The notes: generated by a model from the letters alone, not told the origin. A DNA stretch of 9,265 bases from Anaerolineae bacterium (GCA_016213455.1 JACRAG010000176.1:1-9265), one strand, 5' to 3'. Positions 1 through 7,788 are shown, numbered from the stretch's first letter. Numbers and translations are program-made.

Positions 1-247
1 CCACTTTCCCGTTCACATACTTATAGGTATCGTTTTCCCACACGGAGATGATCTTTTCCGGATCCGTGCTCTTCGCGCGCTCGATGACGCTCATCAGCCA
101 ATAGGTCACGCTGGTCCATGAACCGAAATTGCCGAAGTAATGTTCAAACAGCTTGCCGTTGTATGGCGCTGTTTTCCATGTCGTCTTCCAAAGACCGTTC
201 CATGCCTTATACACCTTGGTATACCCAGGTGATTTGAACTGAGGATT
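1..247 (-). CDS. ABC transporter substrate-binding protein (LivK/Peripla_BP_6 type), internal to C-terminal fragment
   Basis: Read on the minus strand, this frame is open to the window edge and gives about 82 residues. It starts near NPQFKSPGYTKVYKAWNG and contains SVTYWLMSVIERAKSTDPEKI followed by VWENDTYKYVNGK. The pattern IERA-x-STDPEKI is typical of the late part of periplasmic binding proteins of branched-chain amino acid/amide ABC transporters, which capture a ligand outside the membrane and deliver it to the permease. No signal peptide, lipobox or true start is present, because the N-terminal two thirds of the protein are missing. Instead the frame abuts, out of frame, the start of a rhamnosidase-like gene. 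The 3' end runs off the window. The family call rests on motif recognition; the ligand is unknown. The fragment is either a pseudogene remnant or one side of an assembly chimera. Confidence 0.65.
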
Positions 248-464
248 CGCCGTCCAGAAAGAGCTCATAACGCTCATCCGCGCTGACATGCACTCGGATA
301 CACGCAGTTTGGTCAACTCTGAAGACCCGTTGAAACACGCAGAAGAAAGGTGGTGCCGGCGCATCCGGCAATCCGATCCAGGTTGCAGGCCACCGTCCCA
401 GGTCATGCCACGTTTTTGATGGAAGATTCCCGTAAAATGGGTCGGTATCAATCGAGACTCGCAT
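207..464 (-). pseudogene. N-terminal fragment of GH78/alpha-L-rhamnosidase-like protein, truncated
   Basis: The first ~70 residues resemble the N-terminal beta-sandwich domain of GH78-like alpha-L-rhamnosidases: WPATWIGLPDAP, then FQRVFRVDQTACIRVHVSADERYELFLDGE, the usual 'FR..F.......l.i.aD..Y.lyvNG' pattern. A full protein of this family is typically several hundred residues or more. Here family-like sequence ends at DGE (about base 246), and an unrelated tail of 13 residues runs to a stop at 207-209. I chose ATG at 464 because GGAAGGGG lies about 10 bases upstream; an earlier TTG at 485 has no better site. The start overlaps the end of the GH130 gene by 17 bases, suggesting translational coupling in a sugar-degradation operon. 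The catalytic domain is absent, so the fragment should be inactive. Exact substrate class is uncertain, since this domain occurs in several families. Confidence 0.7.
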
Positions 465-1644
465 CAGAGCGCGCCCCTTCCGCAAAGTTGCTGCGAATCA
501 ACGCGATGCGCTGCTGAACGCAAGCGTATGATCGCCCGGCATCTTCCGGTGTGTTGAGCACGTAATCCAACATACGCTCCACACTGGTCGCAGCCACATG
601 GGTGCGGGTATCCGACGCGCCGTAGTAGATATACAGGCTGCCGTCTTCCCGGGCGACCGCGCCGTTGCAGAAGGTCACATTGGAGACATCCCCAATCCGC
701 TCATCGTATTCCGGCGCCAGCAAATATCCGCCAGGACGGGCAACCACCCGCCACGGCTCAGCCAGATCACACAGAAATGCATACAACACATAACGCAGTC
801 CGGCTGCCGTGTTGCGTACGCCGTGGGCGATGTGCAGCCAACCCATTTCCGTGCGGATGGGTGGAGCGCCGGCCCCATTTTTGGCTTCCTTGATGGTGTG
901 ATAAGCACGCTCATCAATGATGCTTTCCTGTTCGATCACCGCGTTCGTAATATCTTCACACAGACCCCAACCGATCCCCCCGCCCGACCCCGCTTCGATG
1001 AAGGAATCCTGCGGGCGGGTATAGAAAGCATACTTGCCATCCACAAACTCGGGATGCAGCACCACATTGCGCTGCTGCGGCGACGGCGTTTTCAAATCTG
1101 GCAGGCGCTCCCAGGTCAGCAAATCTTTCGTTCGGGCAATGCCGCCCTGCGCCACCGCGCTGGAGAGATCTCCGGGCGCCGCATTCGGGTCTTTGCGTTC
1201 CGTGCAAAACACCCCATAAATCCAACCGTCTTCATGGCGGGTCAGGCGCATGTCATACACATTCGTATCCGGGTTGTCCGTCTCCGGCATCACCACGGGG
1301 TAATCCCAAAAGCGGAAACCCTCAACCGGGTTTTCACTCTGCGCTACCGCGAAAAAGGATTTCCGATCTGCCCCTTCGACCCGTACCATCAGAATGATCT
1401 TGCCATCCAGATCCATCGCACCCACGTTGAATGCCGCATTCACCGCCAGCCGTTCCATCAGGTAGGGGTTGGTGTCAGGATTGAAGTCATAGCGCCAGAA
1501 CAGCGGCGTGTGCGCAGCCGTCAGCACCGGATAGACATACCGGTCGAACAGACCGTTGCTCCAACGGACATCGATACGATTGGGACGGCTCAATAATGCG
1601 TCATGTTGATGTTGCAGTTCCGCCAGACGAGTGCGAAAGTCCAT
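448..1644 (-). CDS. GH130 family glycoside phosphorylase, likely 4-O-beta-D-mannosyl-D-glucose phosphorylase
   Basis: This 398-residue protein closely resembles the characterised Bacteroides fragilis enzyme that phosphorolyses 4-O-beta-mannosyl-glucose to mannose 1-phosphate and glucose. That reaction is a cytoplasmic step of beta-mannan use, in which an epimerase first converts mannobiose. Recognisable motifs in order are [16 protein letters not shown] (38-53), [15 protein letters not shown] (59-73), [14 protein letters not shown] (87-100), NVYDMRLT (128-135), GIARTKDL (168-175), [17 protein letters not shown] (190-206), GSGGGIGW (219-226), [16 protein letters not shown] (273-288) and [12 protein letters not shown] (340-351). 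Asp131 sits exactly where the catalytic Asp lies in the B. fragilis enzyme; Arg94 and Arg150 also align. Length matches the family. GAGGAA lies 6 bases before the ATG. The lacI gene lies 71 bases upstream on the same strand and is probably cotranscribed and regulatory. Other GH130 specificities are possible, but the resemblance to subfamily 1 is strong. Confidence 0.9.
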   Translation of the reverse strand: MDFRTRLAELQHQHDALLSRPNRIDVRWSNGLFDRYVYPVLTAAHTPLFWRYDFNPDTNPYLMERLAVNAAFNVGAMDLDGKIILMVRVEGADRKSFFAVAQSENPVEGFRFWDYPVVMPETDNPDTNVYDMRLTRHEDGWIYGVFCTERKDPNAAPGDLSSAVAQGGIARTKDLLTWERLPDLKTPSPQQRNVVLHPEFVDGKYAFYTRPQDSFIEAGSGGGIGWGLCEDITNAVIEQESIIDERAYHTIKEAKNGAGAPPIRTEMGWLHIAHGVRNTAAGLRYVLYAFLCDLAEPWRVVARPGGYLLAPEYDERIGDVSNVTFCNGAVAREDGSLYIYYGASDTRTHVAATSVERMLDYVLNTPEDAGRSYACVQQRIALIRSNFAEGARSDASLD

Positions 1645-1715
1645 TTTGTTTCCTCACATCTTCAGGATAGCCGCCCTCCCGGTCAGGATTGCGGCGCAAG
1701 TGGATCAAAGAGAAA

Positions 1716-2708
1716 TTACGAACTTTTCCGAACAACCAGTTCAGGGCAAATGACCTCACGGATCATCGGGGTTTCGGGGTCTTCCAACTTCGCCAGGATA
1801 TATCCAATGCCCCGGCGCGCCTGTTCGAGAAAATCCTGCCGTACAGTGGTCAACGGCGGATTGAGATAGGCTGCAAAATGCTCATCGTCAAAACCTACCA
1901 CGGCAATATCATCCGGCACGCGCAATCCGACCTCATTGATGGCGCGCATCGCCCCCACCGCCGCTTGATCATTCCCGCATACGAGCGCGGTGAAGGATCG
2001 ATCGATGGAGAGCAGTTCGAGCGCTTTTTCATACCCACCCAGGATTTGGAAATCGCTTTCCACCCAGGGACCAGGCTCTAAACCGGCATCATGCAGCATA
2101 TCCTGAACCACGGCGTGCCGCTGTCTGGCATCCACCTTGGTGAATGGTCCCGAAATTTCCGCGATCCTTTTATGCCCCATGTTGAAAAGGTGGTTCATCA
2201 GCTGGCGCATCCCCCCCACCTGGTCAAACAACACCGCCGGCACGCCATCCGCCGGGGATGACCCCAGTTGAACGTACGGCGCCCCCCGGCAGAGCTGATC
2301 CAGAATCTCTTTCGGTACAGTCAGATCCATTGCAAACAGCAGAAAACCATCTACCTGGCGGGCTGTCGAATCATCCATCAACTTGCGGAATTCGTGCACC
2401 GAGTCCGGCAGTTTGACGGTTGAGACCGATATTTTATAGCCCTTTTCTGACGCAATGGAGATGATCGGCGGAAGCGGGGTGACATAATAGGCGTCAAAGT
2501 CGATCACCTGAAGAGTCTGGGATCGACCGGTAATCAAACTGCGGGCAGCCTGGTTGGGACGATAATGCAGCGCATTGATTGAATCCTGTACTCTCTTCCG
2601 AGTATCATCAGCGACATTGGGGCTGCTGTTGATCACCCGTGAGACGGTTTGGTGGGATACCCCAGCAAGCCTGGCAACATCATGCAGCGTCGGTTGTTTA
2701 ACGCTCAC
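1716..2708 (-). CDS. LacI family transcriptional regulator
   Basis: This is a 330-residue DNA-binding regulator of normal LacI length. The helix-turn-helix is at residues 7-27 (TLHDVARLAGVSHQTVSRVIN), the hinge helix at about 49-60 (YRPNQAARSLIT), and a periplasmic-binding-protein-like effector domain follows to the end, including the late VPDDIAVVGFDD and PPLTTVRQD motifs. I chose the GTG at 2708 because GGGGAGGG sits just upstream and LacI proteins normally begin a few residues before the helix-turn-helix. A longer reading to 2756 would add 16 hydrophobic residues unlike the family. The gene precedes the GH130 gene on the same strand by 71 bases, so it probably senses a sugar from that pathway and represses the locus, perhaps including itself. 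The effector and operator are not visible. It is divergent from the methionine operon. Confidence 0.92.
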   Translation of the reverse strand: MSVKQPTLHDVARLAGVSHQTVSRVINSSPNVADDTRKRVQDSINALHYRPNQAARSLITGRSQTLQVIDFDAYYVTPLPPIISIASEKGYKISVSTVKLPDSVHEFRKLMDDSTARQVDGFLLFAMDLTVPKEILDQLCRGAPYVQLGSSPADGVPAVLFDQVGGMRQLMNHLFNMGHKRIAEISGPFTKVDARQRHAVVQDMLHDAGLEPGPWVESDFQILGGYEKALELLSIDRSFTALVCGNDQAAVGAMRAINEVGLRVPDDIAVVGFDDEHFAAYLNPPLTTVRQDFLEQARRGIGYILAKLEDPETPMIREVICPELVVRKSS

Positions 2709-2776
2709 ATACCCTCCCCAAAAAAAATTCACAAGGAATATCAACGACTTTATCACAAATTGGTCAAAATTGCCTA

Positions 2777-2804
2777 TTGATTTTTTAATTGCTTGTGCTA
2801 TTAT
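2777..2804 (+). promoter_or_regulatory. Predicted sigma-70-type promoter of the metA-metY operon
   Basis: TTGATT (2777-2782) and TATTAT (2799-2804) are separated by 16 bases in an AT-rich stretch. Transcription would begin near 2811, about 55 bases before the SAM aptamer. The same two hexamers with the same spacing occur upstream of the dioxygenase gene. Prediction from consensus only. Confidence 0.45.
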
Positions 2805-2832
2805 TTATCCCAATAACTGAATAACGATAACA

Positions 2833-2862
2833 CGACCTGATTTGACCGAATTGATCGGGTCG
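2833..2862 (+). other. Leader hairpin upstream of the SAM riboswitch
   Basis: CGACCTGAT (2833-2841) can pair with ATCGGGTCG (2854-2862) as nine base pairs with one G-U, around a 12-base loop. It ends four bases before P1 of the riboswitch aptamer and is not part of the standard S-box fold. It could stabilise the 5' end of the leader, or as DNA be a protein-binding inverted repeat. No U-tract follows, so it is not a terminator. Confidence 0.4.
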
Positions 2863-2865
2863 GAA

Positions 2866-2965
2866 CTCTTATCTAGAGAGGTGGAGGGACGGGCCCTGTG
2901 AAACCTCGACAACCAGCCGCAAGGTATGGTGCCAATTCCCACGGACGGATTTCGAGAGATAAGAG
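2866..2965 (+). ncRNA. SAM-I (S-box) riboswitch aptamer
   Basis: This 100-base element matches the S-box consensus and lies before methionine biosynthesis genes, the classic setting. P1 is CTCTTATCT (2866-2874) paired perfectly with AGATAAGAG (2957-2965). The core motif GGAGGGACGGGCCC (2883-2896), then TGTGAAACC and CAACC, follows the family pattern. P2 begins with GAGG (2878-2881) paired to CCTC (2904-2907). P3 is ACCAGCC (2912-2918) and GGTATGGT (2923-2930) with a GCAA tetraloop and one bulged A. GTGCCAATTCC (2929-2939) matches the conserved J3/4-P4 region. S-adenosylmethionine binding stabilises P1 and represses the downstream genes. The aptamer appears complete and functional. Confidence 0.95.
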
Positions 2966-2994
2966 GAGAGCGTATGGACGATATGCGACCTCTT
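2961..2994 (+). promoter_or_regulatory. Antiterminator hairpin of the SAM riboswitch
   Basis: AAGAGG (2961-2966) pairs with CCTCTT (2989-2994), and inside it GCGTAT (2970-2975) pairs with ATATGC (2981-2986, one G-U) around a five-base loop. The outer helix uses the 3' strand of aptamer P1 and the 5' strand of the terminator, so it is mutually exclusive with both. It should form when SAM is scarce and allow read-through into metA. Confidence 0.75.
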
Positions 2995-3027
2995 CTTTTT
3001 ATCGAAAGAAGAGGTTTTTCTTTTTTT
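2988..3027 (+). terminator. Intrinsic terminator, riboswitch expression platform
   Basis: CCTCTTCTTT (2989-2998) pairs perfectly with AAAGAAGAGG (3005-3014) around the loop TTATCG; A2988-T3015 can add a further pair. A 13-base run with a single C and otherwise all T follows (3015-3027). It lies between the aptamer and metA, so in the SAM-bound state it should stop transcription before the operon. Confidence 0.92.
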
Positions 3028-3032
3028 ACAAC

Positions 3033-3038
3033 GAGGTG
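3033..3038 (+). promoter_or_regulatory. Ribosome binding site of metA
   Basis: GAGGTG ends six bases before the ATG at 3045 and lies after the terminator U-tract. It fixes the metA start. The frame stays open further upstream, but that stretch is riboswitch RNA, not coding sequence. Confidence 0.8.
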
Positions 3039-3044
3039 CAACGA

Positions 3045-3962
3045 ATGCCGATCAAAATACCAGACAACTTACCCGCCCGCGAAATCCTGTTGAGCGAAAA
3101 CATCTTCGTCATGGACGAAGACCGCGCTGAACATCAGGATATTCGCCCATTACGCATCGCCCTGTTGAACCTGATGCCAACCAAGATTGCCACGGAGACG
3201 CAGATTTTGCGGCTGCTGGGCAATTCACCGCTGCAGGTGGAAGTGCGCCTGATGCGAACACAATCACACCAGAGCAAAAACACCCCTGAGGAACACCTGA
3301 CCGCCTTTTATCACACCTTTGATGAGCTCCAAAACGAAAAATTCGACGGGCTGATCATCACCGGCGCACCGGTCGAAAATTTACCTTTCGAGCAAGTCGA
3401 TTATTGGGAGGAACTGACCCGCATCATCGATTGGTCACAGCACAATGTCTACTCAACCCTGTTTATTTGCTGGGGCGCACAGGCTGGTTTATATCACCTG
3501 TATGGCATCCCCAAGCATCCCCTGCCCCGCAAGATGTTCGGTGTCTTCGAGCATACAGCCACCCGCCGCAATGTGCCGCTGCTGCGCGGATTTGACGACA
3601 TTTTCTACGCGCCGCATTCCAGGCATACCGAAATTCGCCGCGAAGACATCCTGAAAGCTCCGGAAGTGGAGATCCTATCCGAGTCCGCCCTGGCTGGCGT
3701 TTACATCGTCTCGAGCCGCGACGGGCGGGAAATATTTGTCACCGGTCATTCGGAATATGATCCGTTGACGCTTAAATCCGAGTATGACCGGGATGTGCGC
3801 CAGGGACTGCCCATCCACATTCCGGCAAATTACTATCCTGCCGACGATCCCACCCTTCACCCGGTGGTCCGTTGGCGCGGTCATTCCAACCTTTTATTTG
3901 TAAACTGGCTGAACTACTACGTTTACCAGGAAACGCCCTACAATCTCGACGATTTACATTAG
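3045..3962 (+). CDS. metA: Homoserine O-acyltransferase, MetA family (predicted acetyl-CoA dependent, MetAA)
   Basis: This 305-residue cytoplasmic enzyme activates the hydroxyl of L-homoserine with an acyl group from acyl-CoA, the committed step of methionine synthesis. The protein is full length for the family (E. coli MetA is 309). Motifs include [20 protein letters not shown] (5-24), [12 protein letters not shown] (36-47), ITGAPVE (105-111), [16 protein letters not shown] (140-155) and VTGHSEYD (232-239). The catalytic triad is visible as Cys142, His235 and Glu237. Residue 111 is Glu; in the characterised Bacillus cereus enzyme this residue favours acetyl-CoA, while E. coli has Gly and uses succinyl-CoA. 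So despite the name often given, O-acetylhomoserine is the likely product. That suits MetY, which starts nine bases downstream. Regulation is by the SAM riboswitch in its leader. Confidence 0.95.
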   Translation: MPIKIPDNLPAREILLSENIFVMDEDRAEHQDIRPLRIALLNLMPTKIATETQILRLLGNSPLQVEVRLMRTQSHQSKNTPEEHLTAFYHTFDELQNEKFDGLIITGAPVENLPFEQVDYWEELTRIIDWSQHNVYSTLFICWGAQAGLYHLYGIPKHPLPRKMFGVFEHTATRRNVPLLRGFDDIFYAPHSRHTEIRREDILKAPEVEILSESALAGVYIVSSRDGREIFVTGHSEYDPLTLKSEYDRDVRQGLPIHIPANYYPADDPTLHPVVRWRGHSNLLFVNWLNYYVYQETPYNLDDLH

Positions 3963-5258
<1,296 letters not shown>

Positions 5259-5306
5259 TCATCCACTCTCGTTCCGGGATCGACCTACCCGTCATACGTT
5301 AAATCG

Positions 5307-5339
5307 CACGCCGGGAAGCAGACCCAGCTTCCCGGCGTG
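5307..5339. terminator. Hairpin terminator between convergent metY and rnhA
   Basis: CACGCCGGGAAGC (5307-5319) pairs perfectly over 13 bases with GCTTCCCGGCGTG (5327-5339) around a seven-base loop. A T-rich stretch follows on the plus strand (5341-5352, interrupted), so it should end the met operon. It lies 48 bases after metY and 6 bases after the rnhA stop, and may also serve rnhA, although the minus-strand tail is less T-rich. Confidence 0.82.
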
Positions 5340-5345
5340 ATTCTC

Positions 5346-5852
5346 TTATATTAATTTGGCGTCAGCAGGCCGCATCTGGTTGTTTTCGTAGGCTTCATCT
5401 GCCGGCAAATCCTTGCGGCGAGCCGCCAGGTTGGAGAGCTGATCACAGCGTTCATTATCGGTATTCCCGGCGTGTCCTTCCACCCATTCCAGCGTCACCC
5501 GGTGAAGGCTGCACAGGCGTAAAATCCGCTCCCAGAGATCAGCGTTCAAAGCAGGAAGTTTGCTGGTGCGCATCCAGCCTTTGGCTCGCCAGCGCTGCGC
5601 AGCGCCGGAGTTGTAATTGTCCACCAGGTATTTGGAGTCGGAGAGCAGCCGCACCCGGCAGGGCGACTTTAACGCCTCCAGACCATTAATCGCCGCCATT
5701 AATTCCATGCGATTGTTGGTCGTCCTGCGGAATCCACCCGAGAGTTCCTTCCGGTGGGCGCCAGACAGAAGCACCGCGCCCCAACCGCCTGGTCCCGGGT
5801 TACCGTGGCAGGCGCCGTCGGTGTAGATGGTTACATTGGCAAGCTCAGTCAT
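5346..5852 (-). CDS. rnhA: Ribonuclease HI
   Basis: This 168-residue cytoplasmic endonuclease cuts the RNA strand of RNA-DNA hybrids, clearing primers and R-loops. It begins with the classic [16 protein letters not shown] (10-25), followed by [11 protein letters not shown] (45-55), [10 protein letters not shown] (69-78), GWMRTSKLP (92-100), [15 protein letters not shown] (123-137) and NLAARR. The metal-binding and catalytic residues match E. coli Asp10, Glu48, Asp70, His124 and Asp134, here Asp12, Glu50, Asp72, His127 and Asp137. Length is slightly above the E. coli protein (155), owing to a charged C-terminal tail from about residue 150. The ribosome site is weak (GAAGGGAA, about 12 bases upstream). 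On the minus strand TATAAT occurs at 5886-5881, 28 bases before the start, and is a likely -10 box. It is divergent from the dioxygenase gene. Confidence 0.96.
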   Translation of the reverse strand: MTELANVTIYTDGACHGNPGPGGWGAVLLSGAHRKELSGGFRRTTNNRMELMAAINGLEALKSPCRVRLLSDSKYLVDNYNSGAAQRWRAKGWMRTSKLPALNADLWERILRLCSLHRVTLEWVEGHAGNTDNERCDQLSNLAARRKDLPADEAYENNQMRPADAKLI

Positions 5853-5857
5853 CTGAA

Positions 5858-5885
5858 TTGATTATTCCCTTCAAAATGATATTAT
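5858..5885 (+). promoter_or_regulatory. Predicted promoter of the LigB-type dioxygenase gene
   Basis: TTGATT (5858-5863) and TATTAT (5880-5885) are 16 bases apart, the same hexamers and spacing as the predicted metA promoter. Start of transcription would be near 5892, followed almost at once by AGGAG (5894-5898), 12 bases before the ATG at 5911. Consensus-based only. Confidence 0.45.
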
Positions 5886-5886
5886 A
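5881..5886 (-). promoter_or_regulatory. Predicted -10 box of rnhA
   Basis: Perfect TATAAT on the minus strand, 28 bases upstream of the rnhA ATG. The matching -35 position reads TTCCGT, a poor fit. It overlaps the -10 box of the opposite promoter, so the two polymerases would compete for the site. Confidence 0.4.
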
Positions 5887-5910
5887 TCGGTACAGGAGAT
5901 CTAACGGAAA

Positions 5911-6678
5911 ATGACTCACAAAATGCCTGTATTGTTTATCGGTCATGGTAGCCCCATGAATGCCGTGGAAGACAATGAATTCAGCCGGGCCTGGATTCAA
6001 ATGGGGCAGTCCATTCCCCGCCCAACCGCCATTCTATGTATCTCCGCACATTGGGAGACTCCCGGCACAAGCGTTACCTCGGAGGAAAACCCGCGTACGA
6101 TTTATGACTTTTTCGGTTTCCCGCCCGAGCTGTATCAACAGCGTTATAACGCGCCTGGCGACCCCGCCCTCGCCAAAACCGTGGCTGACCTGGTTCCCCT
6201 GCCGGTCAAGGCAGACACCTCCTGGGGGTTGGACCATGGCGCATGGTCGGTTCTGTGCCGCCTCTTCCCGAAAGCGGACATCCCCGTGGTTCAGCTTGGG
6301 TTGAACCAATCGCTGACCCCCGAACAGCATTACGACCTGGCGCGCTCCCTGCGCCCACTGCGCGACCAGGGAGTGTTGATTCTGGGCAGCGGCAATATGG
6401 TTCACAATTTGCGGGTGATGCGCTGGAATGCGGGTGCCTTTGAGTGGGCCGCGCAATTCGATAGCCAGCTCAAAAACTGGATCGATGAAAAAGACCACAC
6501 TGCGCTGGTGAATTACACCCGGGCTGGACAGGCTGCAGCCCTTTCCATCCCGACCAACGAGCATTACCTGCCGCTGCTCTATACGTTGGCGCTGCAGGAT
6601 GCCGGCGAACAGCCCGAACATTTCGCGGAAGGGGTGGTTTTTGGCTCAATCTCAATGCGTTCGCTGCGCATCGGCTGA
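5911..6678 (+). CDS. ygiD: LigB-type extradiol dioxygenase family protein, YgiD/4,5-DOPA dioxygenase-like
   Basis: This 255-residue protein belongs to the class III extradiol ring-cleavage (LigB) fold, in the branch of E. coli YgiD and plant DOPA 4,5-dioxygenase. The branch uses a bound divalent metal to open catechol rings such as L-DOPA, though the natural bacterial substrate is often unknown. Conserved segments are VLFIGHGSPMNAVEDNEF (7-24), CISAHWETPG (43-52), IYDFFGFPPELYQ (64-76), WGLDHGAWSVL (105-115), VVQLGLN (126-132), ILGSGNMVHNLR (157-168) and NEHYLPLLY (216-224). Candidate metal ligands and catalytic histidines are His12, His47, His109, His165 and His218, all in the expected motifs. 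Length matches YgiD (about 260-270). The start is ATG 5911; a second ATG at 5923 would be farther from the ribosome site. The 3' end overlaps the convergent transporter gene by 27 bases. Confidence 0.9.
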   Translation: MTHKMPVLFIGHGSPMNAVEDNEFSRAWIQMGQSIPRPTAILCISAHWETPGTSVTSEENPRTIYDFFGFPPELYQQRYNAPGDPALAKTVADLVPLPVKADTSWGLDHGAWSVLCRLFPKADIPVVQLGLNQSLTPEQHYDLARSLRPLRDQGVLILGSGNMVHNLRVMRWNAGAFEWAAQFDSQLKNWIDEKDHTALVNYTRAGQAAALSIPTNEHYLPLLYTLALQDAGEQPEHFAEGVVFGSISMRSLRIG

Positions 6679-7578
6679 TGCCGGCAAGCTTGTGCGCTGG
6701 CGCGATGCCGACAAAACGATCAGGATGCCTGCGACAATCAAGACTGCCGCGCCATAAAAAATGGAACGCGGCGCCTCGCCAAAGATCACAAAGCCCATCA
6801 ACCCGGCAAACAGCGGTTGGCTGAGATTGGTCACACTGACCACCTGCCCGCGGAAGAATTTCAGCGAGTAATTCAGAATGGTGTGGCCGAAAACGGTCGG
6901 AACCAGTCCCAACCCAATGATGAGCAGCACATTCTTTACTGTGTAGGCTTTGATAGGGTTGACAAAAAACAACGCGCAGCCCAGGCATACCAGACCGGCG
7001 ATGAAATACAACGGCACCATGTAAAGCCACAAACTCAACCGGCTGCCGTTCTTTCGCCCCAGCGCCAGGTAAACTGCGAAGGCAAGCATGGAACCGAAGC
7101 AGATCAGGTCACCGCGAAAACCCTGCGGATCCAAACCCAGATTGGCGCCAGTCAGCACAATCAACCCCGCCAGGGTAAACACTGTCCCAAGGATCTCCAG
7201 TCGGGTAATCCGTTCTTTAAAGAACAGCCAGACAAAAAAGGGCATAGCCACCGGGGTCAGGTTGGCGATTAAACTTGCGTTCGCCACGCGGGTCATACGC
7301 GCACCGACAATCCAACTCATGAAATGCAGCGCAAGGGCAAGCGCCGGCAAAATGGTCCAGCTCAACTGTTTCCAGCCATAATGCTGGTCATAACGCCGTA
7401 AATCGCGCAAAAAGAAGGGAAATAATACCGCCGATGCAACCAGCAGGCGAAAGGACGCCACCAGGTAGGGGTGCTCATCGCCTGCTTTGATCATAATCAC
7501 GGCTGTCGCACCGCAAACCACGCCAAACAACAATAACAAAAACCGCGGTAGCGTTCGGTCTATGGATAATGATTTCAT
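6652..7578 (-). CDS. EamA/DMT-superfamily transporter
   Basis: This 308-residue inner-membrane protein has the two-repeat EamA architecture of the drug/metabolite transporter superfamily, which mostly exports amino acids, nucleotides or other metabolites. About ten hydrophobic segments are visible, near residues 12-30, 38-57, 73-91, 99-120, 129-146, 156-173, 182-205, 216-232, 244-266 and 272-290. Repeat one spans about 13-143 and repeat two about 156-289. Typical signatures are ANASLIANLTPVAMPFF (99-115), FKERITRLEILGTVFTLAGL (120-139) and VTNLSQPLFAGLMGFVIFGE (249-268), where the Glu after the ninth helix is common to the family. A short polar tail follows. The Shine-Dalgarno site is weak. 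TATAAT at 7612-7607 on this strand is a likely -10 box. The substrate cannot be deduced. Confidence 0.9.
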   Translation of the reverse strand: MKSLSIDRTLPRFLLLLFGVVCGATAVIMIKAGDEHPYLVASFRLLVASAVLFPFFLRDLRRYDQHYGWKQLSWTILPALALALHFMSWIVGARMTRVANASLIANLTPVAMPFFVWLFFKERITRLEILGTVFTLAGLIVLTGANLGLDPQGFRGDLICFGSMLAFAVYLALGRKNGSRLSLWLYMVPLYFIAGLVCLGCALFFVNPIKAYTVKNVLLIIGLGLVPTVFGHTILNYSLKFFRGQVVSVTNLSQPLFAGLMGFVIFGEAPRSIFYGAAVLIVAGILIVLSASRQRTSLPASADAQRTH

Positions 7579-7606
7579 CCCATGTCCACAATGAAAGAAT
7601 GGTTAG

Positions 7607-7612
7607 ATTATA
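7607..7612 (-). promoter_or_regulatory. Predicted -10 box of the EamA transporter gene
   Basis: A perfect TATAAT on the minus strand lies 28 bases upstream of the ATG at 7578. The 17-base-spaced -35 position (7635-7630) reads GTCATA, a weak match to TTGACA. The expected transcript leader is only about 20 bases. Confidence 0.4.
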
Positions 7613-7788
7613 CCCTCCCCATTCGGGATTATGACCACGCAGCATAAGAATTCAATACCCGGTCCATTAGTTTTTGATGGGATGCGGTCCAGTGAGCCGA
7701 GAGGATTCGCAACTGCCGTGCTCCCATCATCCTTTCCATCAACAGGTACGAAGAGATGACCCCTTGAGATTTTGATTGCCGTGCAGGT
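7613..7788. other. Divergent spacer without a supported gene
   Basis: Between the transporter promoter and the cupin promoter I see no gene I can support. A minus-strand frame stays open here (stop at 7629) and continues into the start of the cupin gene. It has no recognisable domain and no ribosome site before its internal ATGs. It could be chance or the decayed tail of an old gene. Confidence 0.5.

Noticed and set aside
465..485. TTG start for the GH78-like fragment, seven residues earlier
   Set aside because: The ATG at 464 is a better start codon and is preceded by GGAAGGGG at suitable spacing.
598..1596. Long plus-strand open frame (332 codons) opposite the GH130 gene
   Set aside because: It lies antisense to a gene with clear family motifs, its translation is rich in Arg, His and Ile without any domain, and it has no supporting context. 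It is a shadow of GC-rich codon use.
1645..1715. Possible terminator between lacI and the GH130 gene
   Set aside because: Only a five-pair GCCGC/GCGGC match with no U-run; the two genes are more likely cotranscribed.
2709..2756. Sixteen-residue hydrophobic N-terminal extension of the LacI regulator
   Set aside because: LacI proteins start just before the helix-turn-helix, and a strong ribosome site precedes the GTG at 2708.
2898..3044. Upstream extension of the metA frame
   Set aside because: It would begin inside the SAM aptamer and translate the antiterminator and terminator. The ATG at 3045 has a good ribosome site and gives the family's usual start.
7632..7760. Short plus-strand open frame (about 42 codons) in the spacer before the cupin gene
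   Set aside because: No ribosome site, no recognisable motif, and it lies upstream of the cupin promoter.
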